DNA of 44,011 nucleotides from the NCBI GenBank assembly GCA_045536425.1, contig JAZSNN010000029.1:1-44011 (forward strand), written 5' to 3'. The notes below the pieces were generated by a model. That model made no database searches. It was not told where the DNA came from and saw only the letters and a list, made by a program, of their open reading frames with translations. The stretch comes from UBA11540 sp045536425 (lineage in GTDB: Bacteria > Bacillota > Clostridia > Oscillospirales > Ruminococcaceae). The position numbers were made by a program, and so were the translations under genes. Positions 15,719 through 24,977 of the stretch are shown here, piece by piece. The stretch's first letter is position 1. Every line of letters starts with the position of its first letter.

Positions 15719-16564
15719 ATGAGCGAATGTACACACGATTGCTCGACCTGCGGACAGAAATGTTCCTCTGAGCGTAAACAGCAGGAAGGCTTCGGCGAAA
15801 AGCTTAATGAATACAGTAGCGTCAAGAAGGTAATCGCCATTGTCAGCGGAAAGGGTGGAGTAGGAAAATCTCTCGTCACCTCGCTGATGGCGGTTTTGAT
15901 GAACCGTCGCGGATACCATACCGCTATTTTCGATGCTGATATAACAGGACCCTCTATACCCAAGGCTTTCGGTATAAATAAGAAGAAGGCTGTGGGAAAT
16001 GCTATGGGTATAATGCCCGTAAAAACCACCCACGACATCGACGTTATGTCGGTAAACCTGCTTCTTGAAAACGAGAGTGACCCTGTAGTATGGAGAGGAC
16101 CCATCATCGCAGGAACAGTAAAGCAGTTCTGGACCGACGTCATCTGGGACGAGGTAGACTTTATGTTTGTCGATATGCCTCCCGGAACAGGCGACGTTCC
16201 GCTCACTGTGTTCCAGTCGATTCCCCTTGACGGCATCATCGTTGTAACAAGCCCCCAAGAGCTCGTTTCGATGATAGTCGAAAAGGCTGTAAAGATGGCA
16301 AATATGATGAACGTGCCGATACTCGGACTCGTAGAAAATATGAGCTACGTAAAGTGCCCCGATTGCGACAAGGAGATAAAGCTCTACGGTGACAGTCACG
16401 TTGAAGAGATTGCAAAACAATACTCTCTCGACCTTCTCGGCAAACTCCCGATAGACCCTCTCCTCGCAAGACAGTGCGACGCAGGAACCATCGAGCTGTT
16501 TGAAGGAAATTGGCTTGATAAGGCTGCTGACAAGCTCGAAACACTATCCACCACGGAGGAATAA
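15719..16564 (+). CDS. mrp: Mrp/ApbC-type P-loop iron-sulfur carrier ATPase
   Basis: A 281-residue cytosolic ATPase that holds and transfers Fe-S clusters to apoproteins. The N-terminus has a cysteine cluster (Cys4, Cys8, Cys11, Cys15). The deviant Walker A of the family is SGKGGVGKS (43-51), and a KCPDCDKE pair near the C-terminus would bridge a cluster between two monomers. The ATG at 15719 has an AAAGGAAG site; the longer frame starts in the promoter region. It is followed three bases later by asnS, and the two are probably cotranscribed. Confidence 0.93.
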   Translation: MSECTHDCSTCGQKCSSERKQQEGFGEKLNEYSSVKKVIAIVSGKGGVGKSLVTSLMAVLMNRRGYHTAIFDADITGPSIPKAFGINKKKAVGNAMGIMPVKTTHDIDVMSVNLLLENESDPVVWRGPIIAGTVKQFWTDVIWDEVDFMFVDMPPGTGDVPLTVFQSIPLDGIIVVTSPQELVSMIVEKAVKMANMMNVPILGLVENMSYVKCPDCDKEIKLYGDSHVEEIAKQYSLDLLGKLPIDPLLARQCDAGTIELFEGNWLDKAADKLETLSTTEE

Positions 16565-16566
16565 AG

Positions 16567-17952
16567 ATGGACAGATTAGAGATTGCAAAACTGTATAAGA
16601 CCCCCGAGGAAAAAGAGGTAACCGTTGCAGGATGGATAAAGACCATCAGAGATTCCAAAGCACTCGGTTTCATCGAACTCAACGACGGAAGCTCTTTCAG
16701 AAACCTGCAGATAGTTTTCGAAGACTCCAAGATAGATAACTTCAAGGAGATTGCAAAGCTCAATGTTGGCTCTGCGATTGTTGTTCGCGGAAACGTCATC
16801 CTCACCCCTCAGGCAAAACAGCCTTTGGAGGTACACGCAAAAGAGATACTTATAGAAGGACCCTCCAGCCCCGACTATCCCTTGCAGAAAAAACGTCACT
16901 CTACAGAGTTTTTGCGTACAATAGCACATCTTCGCCCCAGAACAAACACCTTCAGTGCAGTGTTCAGAGTTCGTTCGGTTGCGGCATATGCGCTTCATAG
17001 CTTCTTCAACGAGAACGGCTTTGTATATGCACATACTCCTCTTATCACAGGTAACGATTGTGAGGGAGCGGGTGAGATGTTTAGAGTAACAACACTCGAT
17101 ATGGACAACCCTCCGAGAACAGAATCGGGAGAGATAGATTTCTCCAAGGACTTCTTTGGAAAATCCACAACACTCACCGTTTCGGGTCAGCTTCAGGGCG
17201 AGTGTATGGCTATGGCTTTCTCCAAGATATACACCTTCGGCCCCACATTTAGAGCAGAAAACTCCTTCACTCCTCGCCACGCGGCAGAGTTCTGGATGAT
17301 TGAGCCTGAGATTGCGTTCGCAGACCTTGGCGACGATATGAAGCTTGCATCGGATATGATAAAATACGTTCTCAAATACGTTATGGAAAAATGTCCCGAC
17401 GAGATGCAGTTCTTCAACAACTTCTACGATAAGACCCTCATCGAGAGAATCAATAACATTATCGAGTCTGATTTCGGCCACGTAACCTATACCGAGGCTG
17501 TCGAGATGCTTGAAAAGGTCAAGGATAGATTTGACTACCCTGTATACTGGGGCTGTGACCTGCAGACCGAACACGAGAGATATCTAACCGAAGAAATCTT
17601 CAAAAAGCCCGTTTTCGTAACCGACTATCCCAAGGAAATCAAAGCGTTCTATATGCGACTCAACGACGATAACAAGACCGTTGCTGCTATGGACCTTCTC
17701 GTTCCCGGTGTCGGCGAGATTATCGGCGGAAGTCAGCGTGAGGAAAGACTTGATGTTCTCGAAAACAGAATCGAAGAGCTCGGTCTTGATAAGGAAGCGT
17801 ATGACTGGTACGTAGACCTTCGCCGTTACGGCGGAACAAAGCACGCAGGTTTTGGACTTGGCTTTGAAAGACTTATTATGTACATCACAGGCATCTCCAA
17901 CATCCGTGACGTAATTCCTTTCCCCAGAACAACAGGAAACGCAATGTATTAA
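16567..17952 (+). CDS. asnS: Asparaginyl-tRNA synthetase
   Basis: A 461-residue class IIb synthetase that charges tRNA-Asn. The N-terminal OB-fold anticodon domain (about 15-95, VTVAGWIKTIRDSK) is followed by the class II core. Motif 2 is near FRAENS-TPRHAAEFWMIEPE, and motif 3 is GFGLGFERLIMYITG near the C-terminus. The length matches AsnRS. GGAGG ahead of the ATG overlaps the mrp end. No T-box leader is seen upstream, so control by tRNA charging is not indicated. Confidence 0.97.
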   Translation: MDRLEIAKLYKTPEEKEVTVAGWIKTIRDSKALGFIELNDGSSFRNLQIVFEDSKIDNFKEIAKLNVGSAIVVRGNVILTPQAKQPLEVHAKEILIEGPSSPDYPLQKKRHSTEFLRTIAHLRPRTNTFSAVFRVRSVAAYALHSFFNENGFVYAHTPLITGNDCEGAGEMFRVTTLDMDNPPRTESGEIDFSKDFFGKSTTLTVSGQLQGECMAMAFSKIYTFGPTFRAENSFTPRHAAEFWMIEPEIAFADLGDDMKLASDMIKYVLKYVMEKCPDEMQFFNNFYDKTLIERINNIIESDFGHVTYTEAVEMLEKVKDRFDYPVYWGCDLQTEHERYLTEEIFKKPVFVTDYPKEIKAFYMRLNDDNKTVAAMDLLVPGVGEIIGGSQREERLDVLENRIEELGLDKEAYDWYVDLRRYGGTKHAGFGLGFERLIMYITGISNIRDVIPFPRTTGNAMY

Positions 17953-17953
17953 G

Positions 17954-17981
17954 AAAAAGCAGGACGAAAGTCCTGCTTTTT
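17954..17981 (+). terminator. Intrinsic terminator after asnS
   Basis: AAAAAGCAGGAC and GTCCTGCTTTTT form a 12-bp stem around a GAAA loop. Confidence 0.9.
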
Positions 17982-18064
17982 GAATTTTTGTGTGAAAAAC
18001 GATGCAGTTTATAACCAACATTATGACAAAACGCATAAATTTTTGCAAGATTTGAAAATAGGAC

Positions 18065-18093
18065 TTGCAAAATCGAGTTTACTGTAATATAAT
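18065..18093 (+). promoter_or_regulatory. Promoter of the aminotransferase gene
   Basis: TTGCAA (18065-18070), a 17-base spacer and TATAAT (18088-18093). Confidence 0.7.
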
Positions 18094-18124
18094 GGTAATA
18101 ATGTTGTTATAAGGAATGATTACG

Positions 18125-19396
18125 ATGTCTTATAGTGAACTTTCTAAAGCGGAACTTTCCGCACTTTACGAAAAACTTAATAGCGAATATAAGGAATATT
18201 GTGACAAGAATCTCAAGCTCGATATGTCAAGAGGCAAACCAAGCCCCGAACAGCTTGATATATGTATGGAGATGCTTGATATAAAGGACGTTTATGCCGA
18301 AAACGGTATGGACACTAGAAATTACGGACTTTTGGAGGGTATTCCCGAAGCGAGAAAGCTAATGGGTGACCTTCTCGGAGTGAAGATGGAGAACACCATC
18401 ATCGGAGGAAACTCCAGCCTCAATATGATGTTTGATGCAGTAGCGCTTGCATATACACACGGTGTCTACGGCGCAAAGCTTCCTTGGTCAAAGCAGGAGA
18501 AAATAAAATTTCTCTGCCCCGTCCCCGGATACGACAGACACTTTAGAATAACCGAATTTTTCGGCTTCGAGATGATAACTGTTCCGATGGACGAAAACGG
18601 CCCCGATATGAACAAGGTAGAGGAGCTTGTAAATAACGACCCCGCTGTAAAGGGTATTTGGTGTGTGCCGAAGTACTCCAACCCCACAGGAATTACCTAT
18701 TCCGACGAGGTTGTAAAGAGATTTGCGGCGCTAAAACCCGCTGCAGACGACTTCAGAATTTTCTGGGATAATGCATACGCTATCCACTTCCTTGATAGAA
18801 ACGACGACGACCAACTCCTCAACCTCTATGATGAGTGCGTTAAAAACGGCACCGAGGATATGGTTTATATCTTCGGCTCCACCTCTAAAATCAGCTTTGC
18901 AGGTGCAGGTATCGCCGCTATGGCAGCGTCCAAAGGCAACCTCGACCTTCTTTCAAAACAAGAGGGTGTCAAGACTATCGGATCCGACAAGATAAATCAG
19001 CTTCGCCACGTTAAGTACTACAAGGACTACGAGGGACTTCTTTCCTGTATGGAAAAACACGCGAAGATAATGAAACCCAAGTTTGAGATGGTGCTCAAAA
19101 CTCTGGACGAAGAGCTTTCGGGCACAGGAACAGGAACTTGGAACAGCGTAAAGGGTGGCTATTTCATAGCGCTCGATACAATGGAAGGCTGTGCAAAGAG
19201 AACCTTGGAACTTTGCAAAAATGCAGGTGTTGTAATGACCCCCGCGGGAGCAACCTACCCCTACGGTAACGACTTTAAGGATAGCACAATCCGTATTGCA
19301 CCGTCCTATCCGAGCCCCGCAGAGCTCGAAATTGCCGCAAAGCTTCTTTGCCTCTGCGTAAAGATAGCGGCTGTTGAAAAACTTTTGAACAGATAA
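18125..19396 (+). CDS. Aspartate aminotransferase, subgroup Ic type
   Basis: A 423-residue PLP-dependent fold-I aminotransferase. It shows the landmarks I recall from Corynebacterium glutamicum AspT (subgroup Ic): NLKLDMSRGKPS near the start, CPVPGYDRHF (131-140), YSNPTG (184-189), the substrate region DNAYAIHFL, and the PLP lysine Lys255 in STSKISFAGAG. It would interconvert aspartate and oxaloacetate with glutamate/2-oxoglutarate. The ATG at 18125 is used; an in-frame ATG at 18116 touches the AAGGA site. It is monocistronic, with its own promoter and terminator. Confidence 0.9.
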   Translation: MSYSELSKAELSALYEKLNSEYKEYCDKNLKLDMSRGKPSPEQLDICMEMLDIKDVYAENGMDTRNYGLLEGIPEARKLMGDLLGVKMENTIIGGNSSLNMMFDAVALAYTHGVYGAKLPWSKQEKIKFLCPVPGYDRHFRITEFFGFEMITVPMDENGPDMNKVEELVNNDPAVKGIWCVPKYSNPTGITYSDEVVKRFAALKPAADDFRIFWDNAYAIHFLDRNDDDQLLNLYDECVKNGTEDMVYIFGSTSKISFAGAGIAAMAASKGNLDLLSKQEGVKTIGSDKINQLRHVKYYKDYEGLLSCMEKHAKIMKPKFEMVLKTLDEELSGTGTGTWNSVKGGYFIALDTMEGCAKRTLELCKNAGVVMTPAGATYPYGNDFKDSTIRIAPSYPSPAELEIAAKLLCLCVKIAAVEKLLNR

Positions 19397-19399
19397 CGT

Positions 19400-19430
19400 A
19401 AAGGCAGAGTGGAAAACTCTGCCTTTTTTG
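19400..19430 (+). terminator. Intrinsic terminator
   Basis: AAAGGCAGAGT and ACTCTGCCTTT form an 11-bp stem with a 5-nt loop, then a T-run. Confidence 0.9.
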
Positions 19431-19441
19431 TCGCATTGGTG

Positions 19442-19470
19442 TTGAAAAATCCCATAAATAGTGGTATACT
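19442..19470 (+). promoter_or_regulatory. Promoter of the metG operon
   Basis: TTGAAA (19442-19447), a 17-base spacer and TATACT (19465-19470) with an extended TG. The 5' leader is too short for a T-box or SAM riboswitch. Confidence 0.7.
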
Positions 19471-19504
19471 AAAGTGTAATTGTATTTGAAAATGGGGTGT
19501 AATT

Positions 19505-21448
19505 ATGAACGAAAAGTTCTATATAACCACAGCTATTGCATACGCGTCTAAAAAACCGCACGTTGGTAACGATTATGAGATAATCTTCACCGACTCTATC
19601 GCGCGTTATAACAGACTCTGCGGTAAGGATGTATTTATGCTCACGGGTACCGATGAGCACGGTCAAAAGATAGAAGAGCTTGCCAAGGAAAAGGGCATAA
19701 CACCCAAGGCATACGTTGACGAGGTTTCGGGAGTTATCCGTGATAACTACAAGACCCTCAATATATCAAACGACGGCTTTATCCGCACAACCGACGACTA
19801 TCACGAGCGCGTTGTACAGAAGATATTCAATAAGCTCTACGAGCAGGGAGACATCTATAAGAGCGAGTACGAGGGACTTTACTGCGTTCCTTGTGAGTCG
19901 TTCTTTACCGAAACTCAGCTTGTAAACGGCTGTTGCCCCGATTGTGGCAGACCCGTTAAAAAGACCAAGGAAGAAGCATACTTCTTCAAGATGAGCAAAT
20001 ATCAGGACAAGCTCATGCAGTACATCGAGGAGCATCCTGACTTCATCGTTCCCGAGTCTAGAAAGAAGGAAATGGTAAACAACTTCCTAAAACCCGGACT
20101 TCAGGATCTTTGTGTTTCAAGAACAGCGTTTAAATGGGGTGTTCCCGTAAACTTCGACCCCAAGCACGTCATCTACGTTTGGATCGACGCGCTCACAAAC
20201 TACATCACCGCTCTCGGCTATGACCCCGACGGAAGCAGTGAAAACTTCAATAAATACTGGCCCTGTAACGTTCATATAATTGGTAAGGATATCTTGAGAT
20301 TCCATACAATCTATTGGCCGATAATCCTTATGGCTCTCGGCGTAGAACTTCCCAAACAGGTTTTCGGACATCCGTGGCTCTTGTCGGGAAGCGACAAGAT
20401 GAGTAAATCTCTCGGAAACGTTATGTACTCGAGCGACCTCGCTAACCACTTCTCTGTCGACGGCGTGAGATATTTCGTGCTAAGCGAGATGCCCTATGCA
20501 CAAGACGGAAGCATCACCTACGAAGCACTTATCGCAAAGTATAACGCAGACCTCGCAAACACTATCGGAAACCTCGTAAACCGCACAGTTGCGATGGTTA
20601 ATAAGTACTTTGACGGCGAGATTAAAGCACCCACTTGTCCTACAGAGTTTGACGACTCTCTCAAGGCTTCTATCGCTGAAAGCGTTGAATCGCTCTGCAA
20701 AAATATGGACAACTTCCGTGTTGCAGACGCTTGTGATAACCTTGTTGATATCGCAAGAAGAAGCAATAAATATATCGACGAAACTGCTCCCTGGGCACTC
20801 GCTAAAAACGAGGACGATAAAGAAAAGCTCGGTACAGTTATGTACAATCTCATCGAGGCAATTCGCATAATGGCGGTTGTAATGCAACCCTTTATGCCCG
20901 CGACTGCAGAGAAGATTTTTGCGCAGATAAATGCGACCGAAAAAAATCTCGAATCTGCAAAAACCTTTGGTGCAACAAAGGCAGGAGTCAAGGTAGGCGC
21001 GGCAGCACCGCTCTTCTCCCGCATCGACGAAGCGAAGAAATATGAGGAACTTCTTGCAGAGGTAGAGGCAAAGAAAGCTGCTGCAGAGCCCAAAAAAGAG
21101 GAAAAGGCAGAAGGTGTAACCGACCTCATTTCCATCGACGATTTTGCGAAGGTTGAACTTAAAGTAGCAGAGATTGAATTCTGCGAACCCGTGCCGAAAT
21201 CCGATAAACTCCTCCGCCTTGAACTCGACGACGGAGAGGGAACAAGACAGGTCGTTTCCGGTATCGCAAAATGGTACAAACCCGAAGATTTGGTCGGCAA
21301 AAAGGTTGTAATTGTCGCAAACCTCAAACCCGTCAAGCTTCGCGGAGTTGAGTCCAACGGAATGGTACTTGCCGCAGACGCAGGTGCAGACGACGTTCGC
21401 GTGCTGTTTGTAGACGACTCTATCCCCAACGGAGCAAATATAAGATGA
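19505..21448 (+). CDS. metG: Methionyl-tRNA synthetase with C-terminal tRNA-binding domain
   Basis: A 647-residue class I synthetase. The catalytic signature appears as HVGN at 19-22 rather than HIGH, followed by the usual TGTDEHGQKI. A zinc knuckle with two Cys pairs (CVPC and CPDC) lies in the connective domain, and KMSKS is at 298-302. After a Lys/Glu/Ala-rich linker (about 505-535) comes the Trbp111-like OB-fold domain (ISIDDFAKVELKVAEI onward), which binds tRNA and dimerises the enzyme. It leads an operon in which every following gene overlaps its predecessor by ATGA. Confidence 0.96.
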   Translation: MNEKFYITTAIAYASKKPHVGNDYEIIFTDSIARYNRLCGKDVFMLTGTDEHGQKIEELAKEKGITPKAYVDEVSGVIRDNYKTLNISNDGFIRTTDDYHERVVQKIFNKLYEQGDIYKSEYEGLYCVPCESFFTETQLVNGCCPDCGRPVKKTKEEAYFFKMSKYQDKLMQYIEEHPDFIVPESRKKEMVNNFLKPGLQDLCVSRTAFKWGVPVNFDPKHVIYVWIDALTNYITALGYDPDGSSENFNKYWPCNVHIIGKDILRFHTIYWPIILMALGVELPKQVFGHPWLLSGSDKMSKSLGNVMYSSDLANHFSVDGVRYFVLSEMPYAQDGSITYEALIAKYNADLANTIGNLVNRTVAMVNKYFDGEIKAPTCPTEFDDSLKASIAESVESLCKNMDNFRVADACDNLVDIARRSNKYIDETAPWALAKNEDDKEKLGTVMYNLIEAIRIMAVVMQPFMPATAEKIFAQINATEKNLESAKTFGATKAGVKVGAAAPLFSRIDEAKKYEELLAEVEAKKAAAEPKKEEKAEGVTDLISIDDFAKVELKVAEIEFCEPVPKSDKLLRLELDDGEGTRQVVSGIAKWYKPEDLVGKKVVIVANLKPVKLRGVESNGMVLAADAGADDVRVLFVDDSIPNGANIR

Positions 21449-22212
21449 TTGAAAATATATTCGAATCCCACGCACATTTCGACGACGAGCGCTTTGACGA
21501 AGACCGCGACGAGCTTCTTTCTACAATGCAGGACAAAGGCGTCCGATTTGCTATAAATATCGGCAGCTCGCTCGAAAGCTCAGAAGCAAGTGTGAATTTG
21601 GCAAATAAATACGATTTCATCTATGCCGCAGTGGGCGTTCACCCCGAGGAGATAGCCGATGTTGACGATGCGGGAGTCGAGAAGCTCCGTCAACTTGCGA
21701 AAAACAAAAAGGTTGTCGCAATCGGTGAAATAGGGCTTGACTATCACTACCGCGACGACAACAAAGAGGAACAGATAGCCGCATTCCGTCGACAGATGGA
21801 ACTTGCAAAGGAACTCTCCCTGCCCGTAATCATCCACTCTCGCGATGCTTGTGAAGATACCCTAAAGGTGCTTCGCGAGTATAGACCTAGCGGTGTTGTG
21901 CATTGCTTTTCTGGCAGTGCCGAAACGGCAAAAGAGGTCGTGTCACTTGGGATGTACGTTGGTTTTACAGGTGTTGTAACCTTCAAAAACGCGCGAAGAG
22001 CGCTCGAGGCGGTAGAAGCAGTACCGCTCGATAGACTTCTCTGCGAAACCGACTGTCCCTATATGGCGCCCGAGCCCAATCGCGGAAAACGTTGTGACTC
22101 CACAATGCTCGAATTTATACTGGCAAAAATGGCAGAAATAAAGGGCGTTTCAACACAACAACTCGCAGATATCACCTGCGAAAATGCAAAAAAACTTTTT
22201 GGAGTACTATGA
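21445..22212 (+). CDS. TatD-family metal-dependent deoxyribonuclease
   Basis: A 255-residue TIM-barrel hydrolase. Metal ligands visible are His9 and His11 (ESHAHFD), the Glu of GEIGLDYHY, the His of IIHSRDA, the His of VVHCFSG and the Asp of CETDCPY. TatD/YcfH enzymes have 3'-5' DNase activity in other bacteria. The gene begins in the metG stop codon, a linkage common in Bacillota. Confidence 0.94.
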   Translation: MIENIFESHAHFDDERFDEDRDELLSTMQDKGVRFAINIGSSLESSEASVNLANKYDFIYAAVGVHPEEIADVDDAGVEKLRQLAKNKKVVAIGEIGLDYHYRDDNKEEQIAAFRRQMELAKELSLPVIIHSRDACEDTLKVLREYRPSGVVHCFSGSAETAKEVVSLGMYVGFTGVVTFKNARRALEAVEAVPLDRLLCETDCPYMAPEPNRGKRCDSTMLEFILAKMAEIKGVSTQQLADITCENAKKLFGVL

Positions 22213-23177
22213 GAAGTTTTACAGTAGAAAAAAACGATGCGGGACAACGCCTCGATAAATTTCTCTCAAAGGCAGTGAAAACACTGCCTGCTTCTCTTAT
22301 GTACAAGTATATCCGCCTAAAGCGCATAAAGGTAAACTCCAAGCGCTGTGAAATTTCGCAAAAGCTCGCAGTGGGTGACGTGGTTGAGCTCTATATAAAC
22401 GACGAGTTTTTTGATGTGCCCGCGCCCGAAGAGCTTTTCAAAAAAGCTCCCACCGATATCGAAATTGTCTACGAGGACGAGAATATAATTTTGGTGGATA
22501 AGCCTGTAGGACTTTTGGTGCACGAGGACGATAGCGAGGCTTGTGACACTCTCATAAACCGAATTTTGCACTACCTCTACGATAAAGGCGAGTACGACCC
22601 CAAACACGAAAACTCGTTCACCCCTGCTTTGTGCAACCGTATTGATATGAACACCTCGGGCATTGTTATTGCCGCAAAGAATGCCGAATCACTTCGGATA
22701 ATGAACCAAAAGATAAAGGACAGAGAACTCAAAAAGCTCTATATCTGTGCGGTTCACGGCACTCCAAACAAGAAATCTGCGACTCTCAAAAACTACCTCA
22801 TAAAAGACGAGAAACTAAATAAAGTCACCGTCTACAACACCCCTCGCCCCAATGCAAAAACCATCATCACGGGGTATAAGGTGCTTCACTCGACGGGTAG
22901 GTACAGTCTTGTCGAGGTCGACCTTTTGACAGGCAGAACCCACCAGATAAGAGCGCACATGGCGCATATCGGCCATGCACTTGTCGGTGACACGAAGTAT
23001 GGCACAAATGCTATGAACAAGGATGTTTCCTTGAAATTCCAAGCCCTCTGCTCGTATAGACTCAGATTCGATTTTTCGACCGATGGCGGAATTTTAAATT
23101 ACCTTGATAAAAAAACTTTCACCGTAAAGAAGATACCCTTTGTTAAGGAGCTTTTCGGAAAGGATATGATACTATGA
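22209..23177 (+). CDS. RluA/RluD-type pseudouridine synthase
   Basis: A 322-residue RNA-modifying enzyme that converts specific uridines, probably in 23S rRNA, to pseudouridine. An S4 RNA-binding domain occupies roughly 12-70 (RLDKFLSKAV, KRIKVNSKR). The catalytic RID-MNTSG motif has Asp146 (the family has R-L-D), and TGRTHQIRAHM marks the second conserved loop. The target site cannot be told from the sequence. It starts by ATGA overlap within the operon. Confidence 0.93.
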   Translation: MRSFTVEKNDAGQRLDKFLSKAVKTLPASLMYKYIRLKRIKVNSKRCEISQKLAVGDVVELYINDEFFDVPAPEELFKKAPTDIEIVYEDENIILVDKPVGLLVHEDDSEACDTLINRILHYLYDKGEYDPKHENSFTPALCNRIDMNTSGIVIAAKNAESLRIMNQKIKDRELKKLYICAVHGTPNKKSATLKNYLIKDEKLNKVTVYNTPRPNAKTIITGYKVLHSTGRYSLVEVDLLTGRTHQIRAHMAHIGHALVGDTKYGTNAMNKDVSLKFQALCSYRLRFDFSTDGGILNYLDKKTFTVKKIPFVKELFGKDMIL

Positions 23178-23833
23178 AAAAGGCGGTCATCTTCGACCTT
23201 GACGGCACTTTAGTCAATTCAATCTATGACCTTGCCGACGGAGTGAATTTTGCACTCGATAAAAACGGCTACCCAACACACCCCGAAGAAAGCTATCTCA
23301 TCTTCGTGGGCAACGGAATAAAAAAACTCATCGAACGCGCCCTCGGGGATAAAGCGACCGAGGAAACCGTGACAAAGGTAAGAGCGGATTTCGAAGGCTA
23401 CTACCGCGAACATTGCTGTGATAGAACGCGCCCGTATGACGGAATAGTAAAGCTTCTGAACGATTTCAGAAAAGACGGTGTAAAACTCGCTGTTTGTTCC
23501 AATAAAGCACAAAAATTCACCGAGTACATAGTCAACACGATTTTTGGCGAAAACACCTTTGAATTTATATACGGTCAGCGTCCCGAGCTGCAGATGAAAC
23601 CCGCACCCGATTGTATATTTTTCGTTGCCGAAAATCTCGGCGTAACTATCGAAGAATGCATATATATCGGTGACAGTAACGTTGATATAATAGCAGGAAA
23701 TAGCGCTGGAGTTGATACCCTCGGAGTTACTTGGGGATTTAGATCCGAGCAGGAGCTTCGCGAAACGGGCGCAAAACATATAGCACATAAAACAAGTCAG
23801 ATAAAAGAGTTTTTTGAAAGGGGAACCCTATGA
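23174..23833 (+). CDS. HAD-family phosphatase, phosphoglycolate-phosphatase-like
   Basis: A 219-residue haloacid-dehalogenase hydrolase. Motif I is FDLDGT with nucleophile Asp8 and Asp10, motif II is CSNK, and motifs III/IV are the Lys of MKPAPD and GDSNVDI. A helical cap lies between motifs I and II. It resembles Gph/PpaX enzymes, which remove phosphate from phosphoglycolate, pyrophosphate or small sugar phosphates. The natural substrate is not determined by these motifs. Confidence 0.9.
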   Translation: MKKAVIFDLDGTLVNSIYDLADGVNFALDKNGYPTHPEESYLIFVGNGIKKLIERALGDKATEETVTKVRADFEGYYREHCCDRTRPYDGIVKLLNDFRKDGVKLAVCSNKAQKFTEYIVNTIFGENTFEFIYGQRPELQMKPAPDCIFFVAENLGVTIEECIYIGDSNVDIIAGNSAGVDTLGVTWGFRSEQELRETGAKHIAHKTSQIKEFFERGTL

Positions 23834-24393
23834 ACGAGAAACTTAAAAGGGCGCTAACCCTTTTTACAACCTTTTTCAAAATCGGAGCCTTCACCTTTGG
23901 CGGAGGATATGCAATGATACCGCTGATTCAAAGAGAGGTCGTCGAGAACAAAAAATGGATAACCGACGACGATATTTTAGATATCGTTGCGATTGCCGAA
24001 TCCACCCCCGGACCTATCGCTATCAATACCGCAACCTTTGTGGGATACAGAGTCTGCGGAGTGCTCGGCTCTGCCGCAGCTACATTTGGCACGGTGCTTC
24101 CGTCTTTCGTTATAATTCTCATAATCTCCGCAATCCTGACACAGTTTCAGAATTTAGAAGCGGTACAGTTTGCTTTTATGGGCATAAGAGCGGGAGTTTT
24201 GGCTCTCATTGTCAAAGCGCTCATCGGTATGTTCAAAAAATGCGAAAAAGGAATAGTGCCCTATATCATAATGGCAGGCTCCTTTGCCGCAGTAGCAATA
24301 TTCAAATTCAACACCATCTTGGTGCTCATCTGTTGCGCCCTTTTCGGTCTTGCGACCTCGATGCTCGTGAAGAAGGGGGATAAAAGCAAATGA
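23830..24393 (+). CDS. Chromate transporter family protein, first half
   Basis: A 187-residue membrane protein with about six helices, one CHR domain. The family signature FGGGYAMIPLIQREVV (20-35) and the STPGPIAINTATFVGY segment are both clear. Full-length ChrA proteins have two such domains; short ones work as pairs. The next gene supplies the second half. The true substrate in an anaerobe is unknown, since chromate or sulfate export has been shown only for some members. Confidence 0.9.
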   Translation: MNEKLKRALTLFTTFFKIGAFTFGGGYAMIPLIQREVVENKKWITDDDILDIVAIAESTPGPIAINTATFVGYRVCGVLGSAAATFGTVLPSFVIILIISAILTQFQNLEAVQFAFMGIRAGVLALIVKALIGMFKKCEKGIVPYIIMAGSFAAVAIFKFNTILVLICCALFGLATSMLVKKGDKSK

Positions 24394-24977
24394 TTTTTCT
24401 CGAACTTTTTATAACCTTCTTTCTAATCGGTGCTTTCACCTTTGGCGGTGGATATGCAATGCTCCCGCTGATTCAAGCCGAGGTGCTTCGTAAAGGCTGG
24501 ATGGCAGAAGAACAGATACTAAACTTCATTGCTGTCAGCGAATCCACCCCCGGACCTTTCGCGATAAATATATCAACCTACGTCGGCTCTGTGATGGGTG
24601 GCGAAAGCCTGTGGCAGAGCGTTCTCGGCGCTTTCTGCGCAACGTTGGGCGTTGTACTTCCGTCGTTTATCGTAATCCTCATCGTCGCACAGTTCTTTAT
24701 GAAATTCAAGACAAGTAAAGTGGTCAGCGGTTGTATGTCGGGACTTCGCCCTGCCGTAATCGGTATGATTTCTTCAGCCATCGTTTCAATGGCAATGACC
24801 GCGTTTTTCTATAACGGTTTTTCGCTTGACTCAGTGCTCACGCTTGAGTTTGTCTGCCTTGTGATAATCTTTGCGGTTTCACTTGTAATGGCACTCAAAA
24901 AGGTCCACCCGATAATTATAATCGTAATGTCGGCAGTGCTCGGAATTGCCGTCGGCTACGGACAAAAACTGCTATGA
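24390..24977 (+). CDS. Chromate transporter family protein, second half
   Basis: A 195-residue CHR-domain protein paralogous to its upstream neighbour. It has FGGGYAMLPLIQAEVL and STPGPFAINISTYVG at matching positions. It overlaps the first half by ATGA, so the two are expected to be made in equal amounts and to form an antiparallel heterodimer, as known for other split CHR pairs. About six membrane helices are predicted. Confidence 0.9.
   Translation: MIFLELFITFFLIGAFTFGGGYAMLPLIQAEVLRKGWMAEEQILNFIAVSESTPGPFAINISTYVGSVMGGESLWQSVLGAFCATLGVVLPSFIVILIVAQFFMKFKTSKVVSGCMSGLRPAVIGMISSAIVSMAMTAFFYNGFSLDSVLTLEFVCLVIIFAVSLVMALKKVHPIIIIVMSAVLGIAVGYGQKLL

Noticed and set aside
16576..17574. A 332-residue minus-strand frame opposite asnS
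   Set aside because: Antisense to an intact synthetase, no ribosome site, no recognisable domain.
19430..19504. Possible T-box or SAM riboswitch before metG (also examined before asnS, 15643-15718)
   Set aside because: The leaders are too short and hold no specifier or antiterminator structure.
20480..21477. Two long minus-strand open frames (331 and 319 residues) opposite metG
   Set aside because: They lie antisense to a clearly coding gene, overlap one another in different frames, lack ribosome sites and show Ser/Cys-rich nonsense. They arise from the codon use of metG.
23830..24977. A frameshifted single chrA gene
   Set aside because: Both halves have complete CHR domains, their own starts and an exact ATGA overlap, so this is a natural two-gene system.
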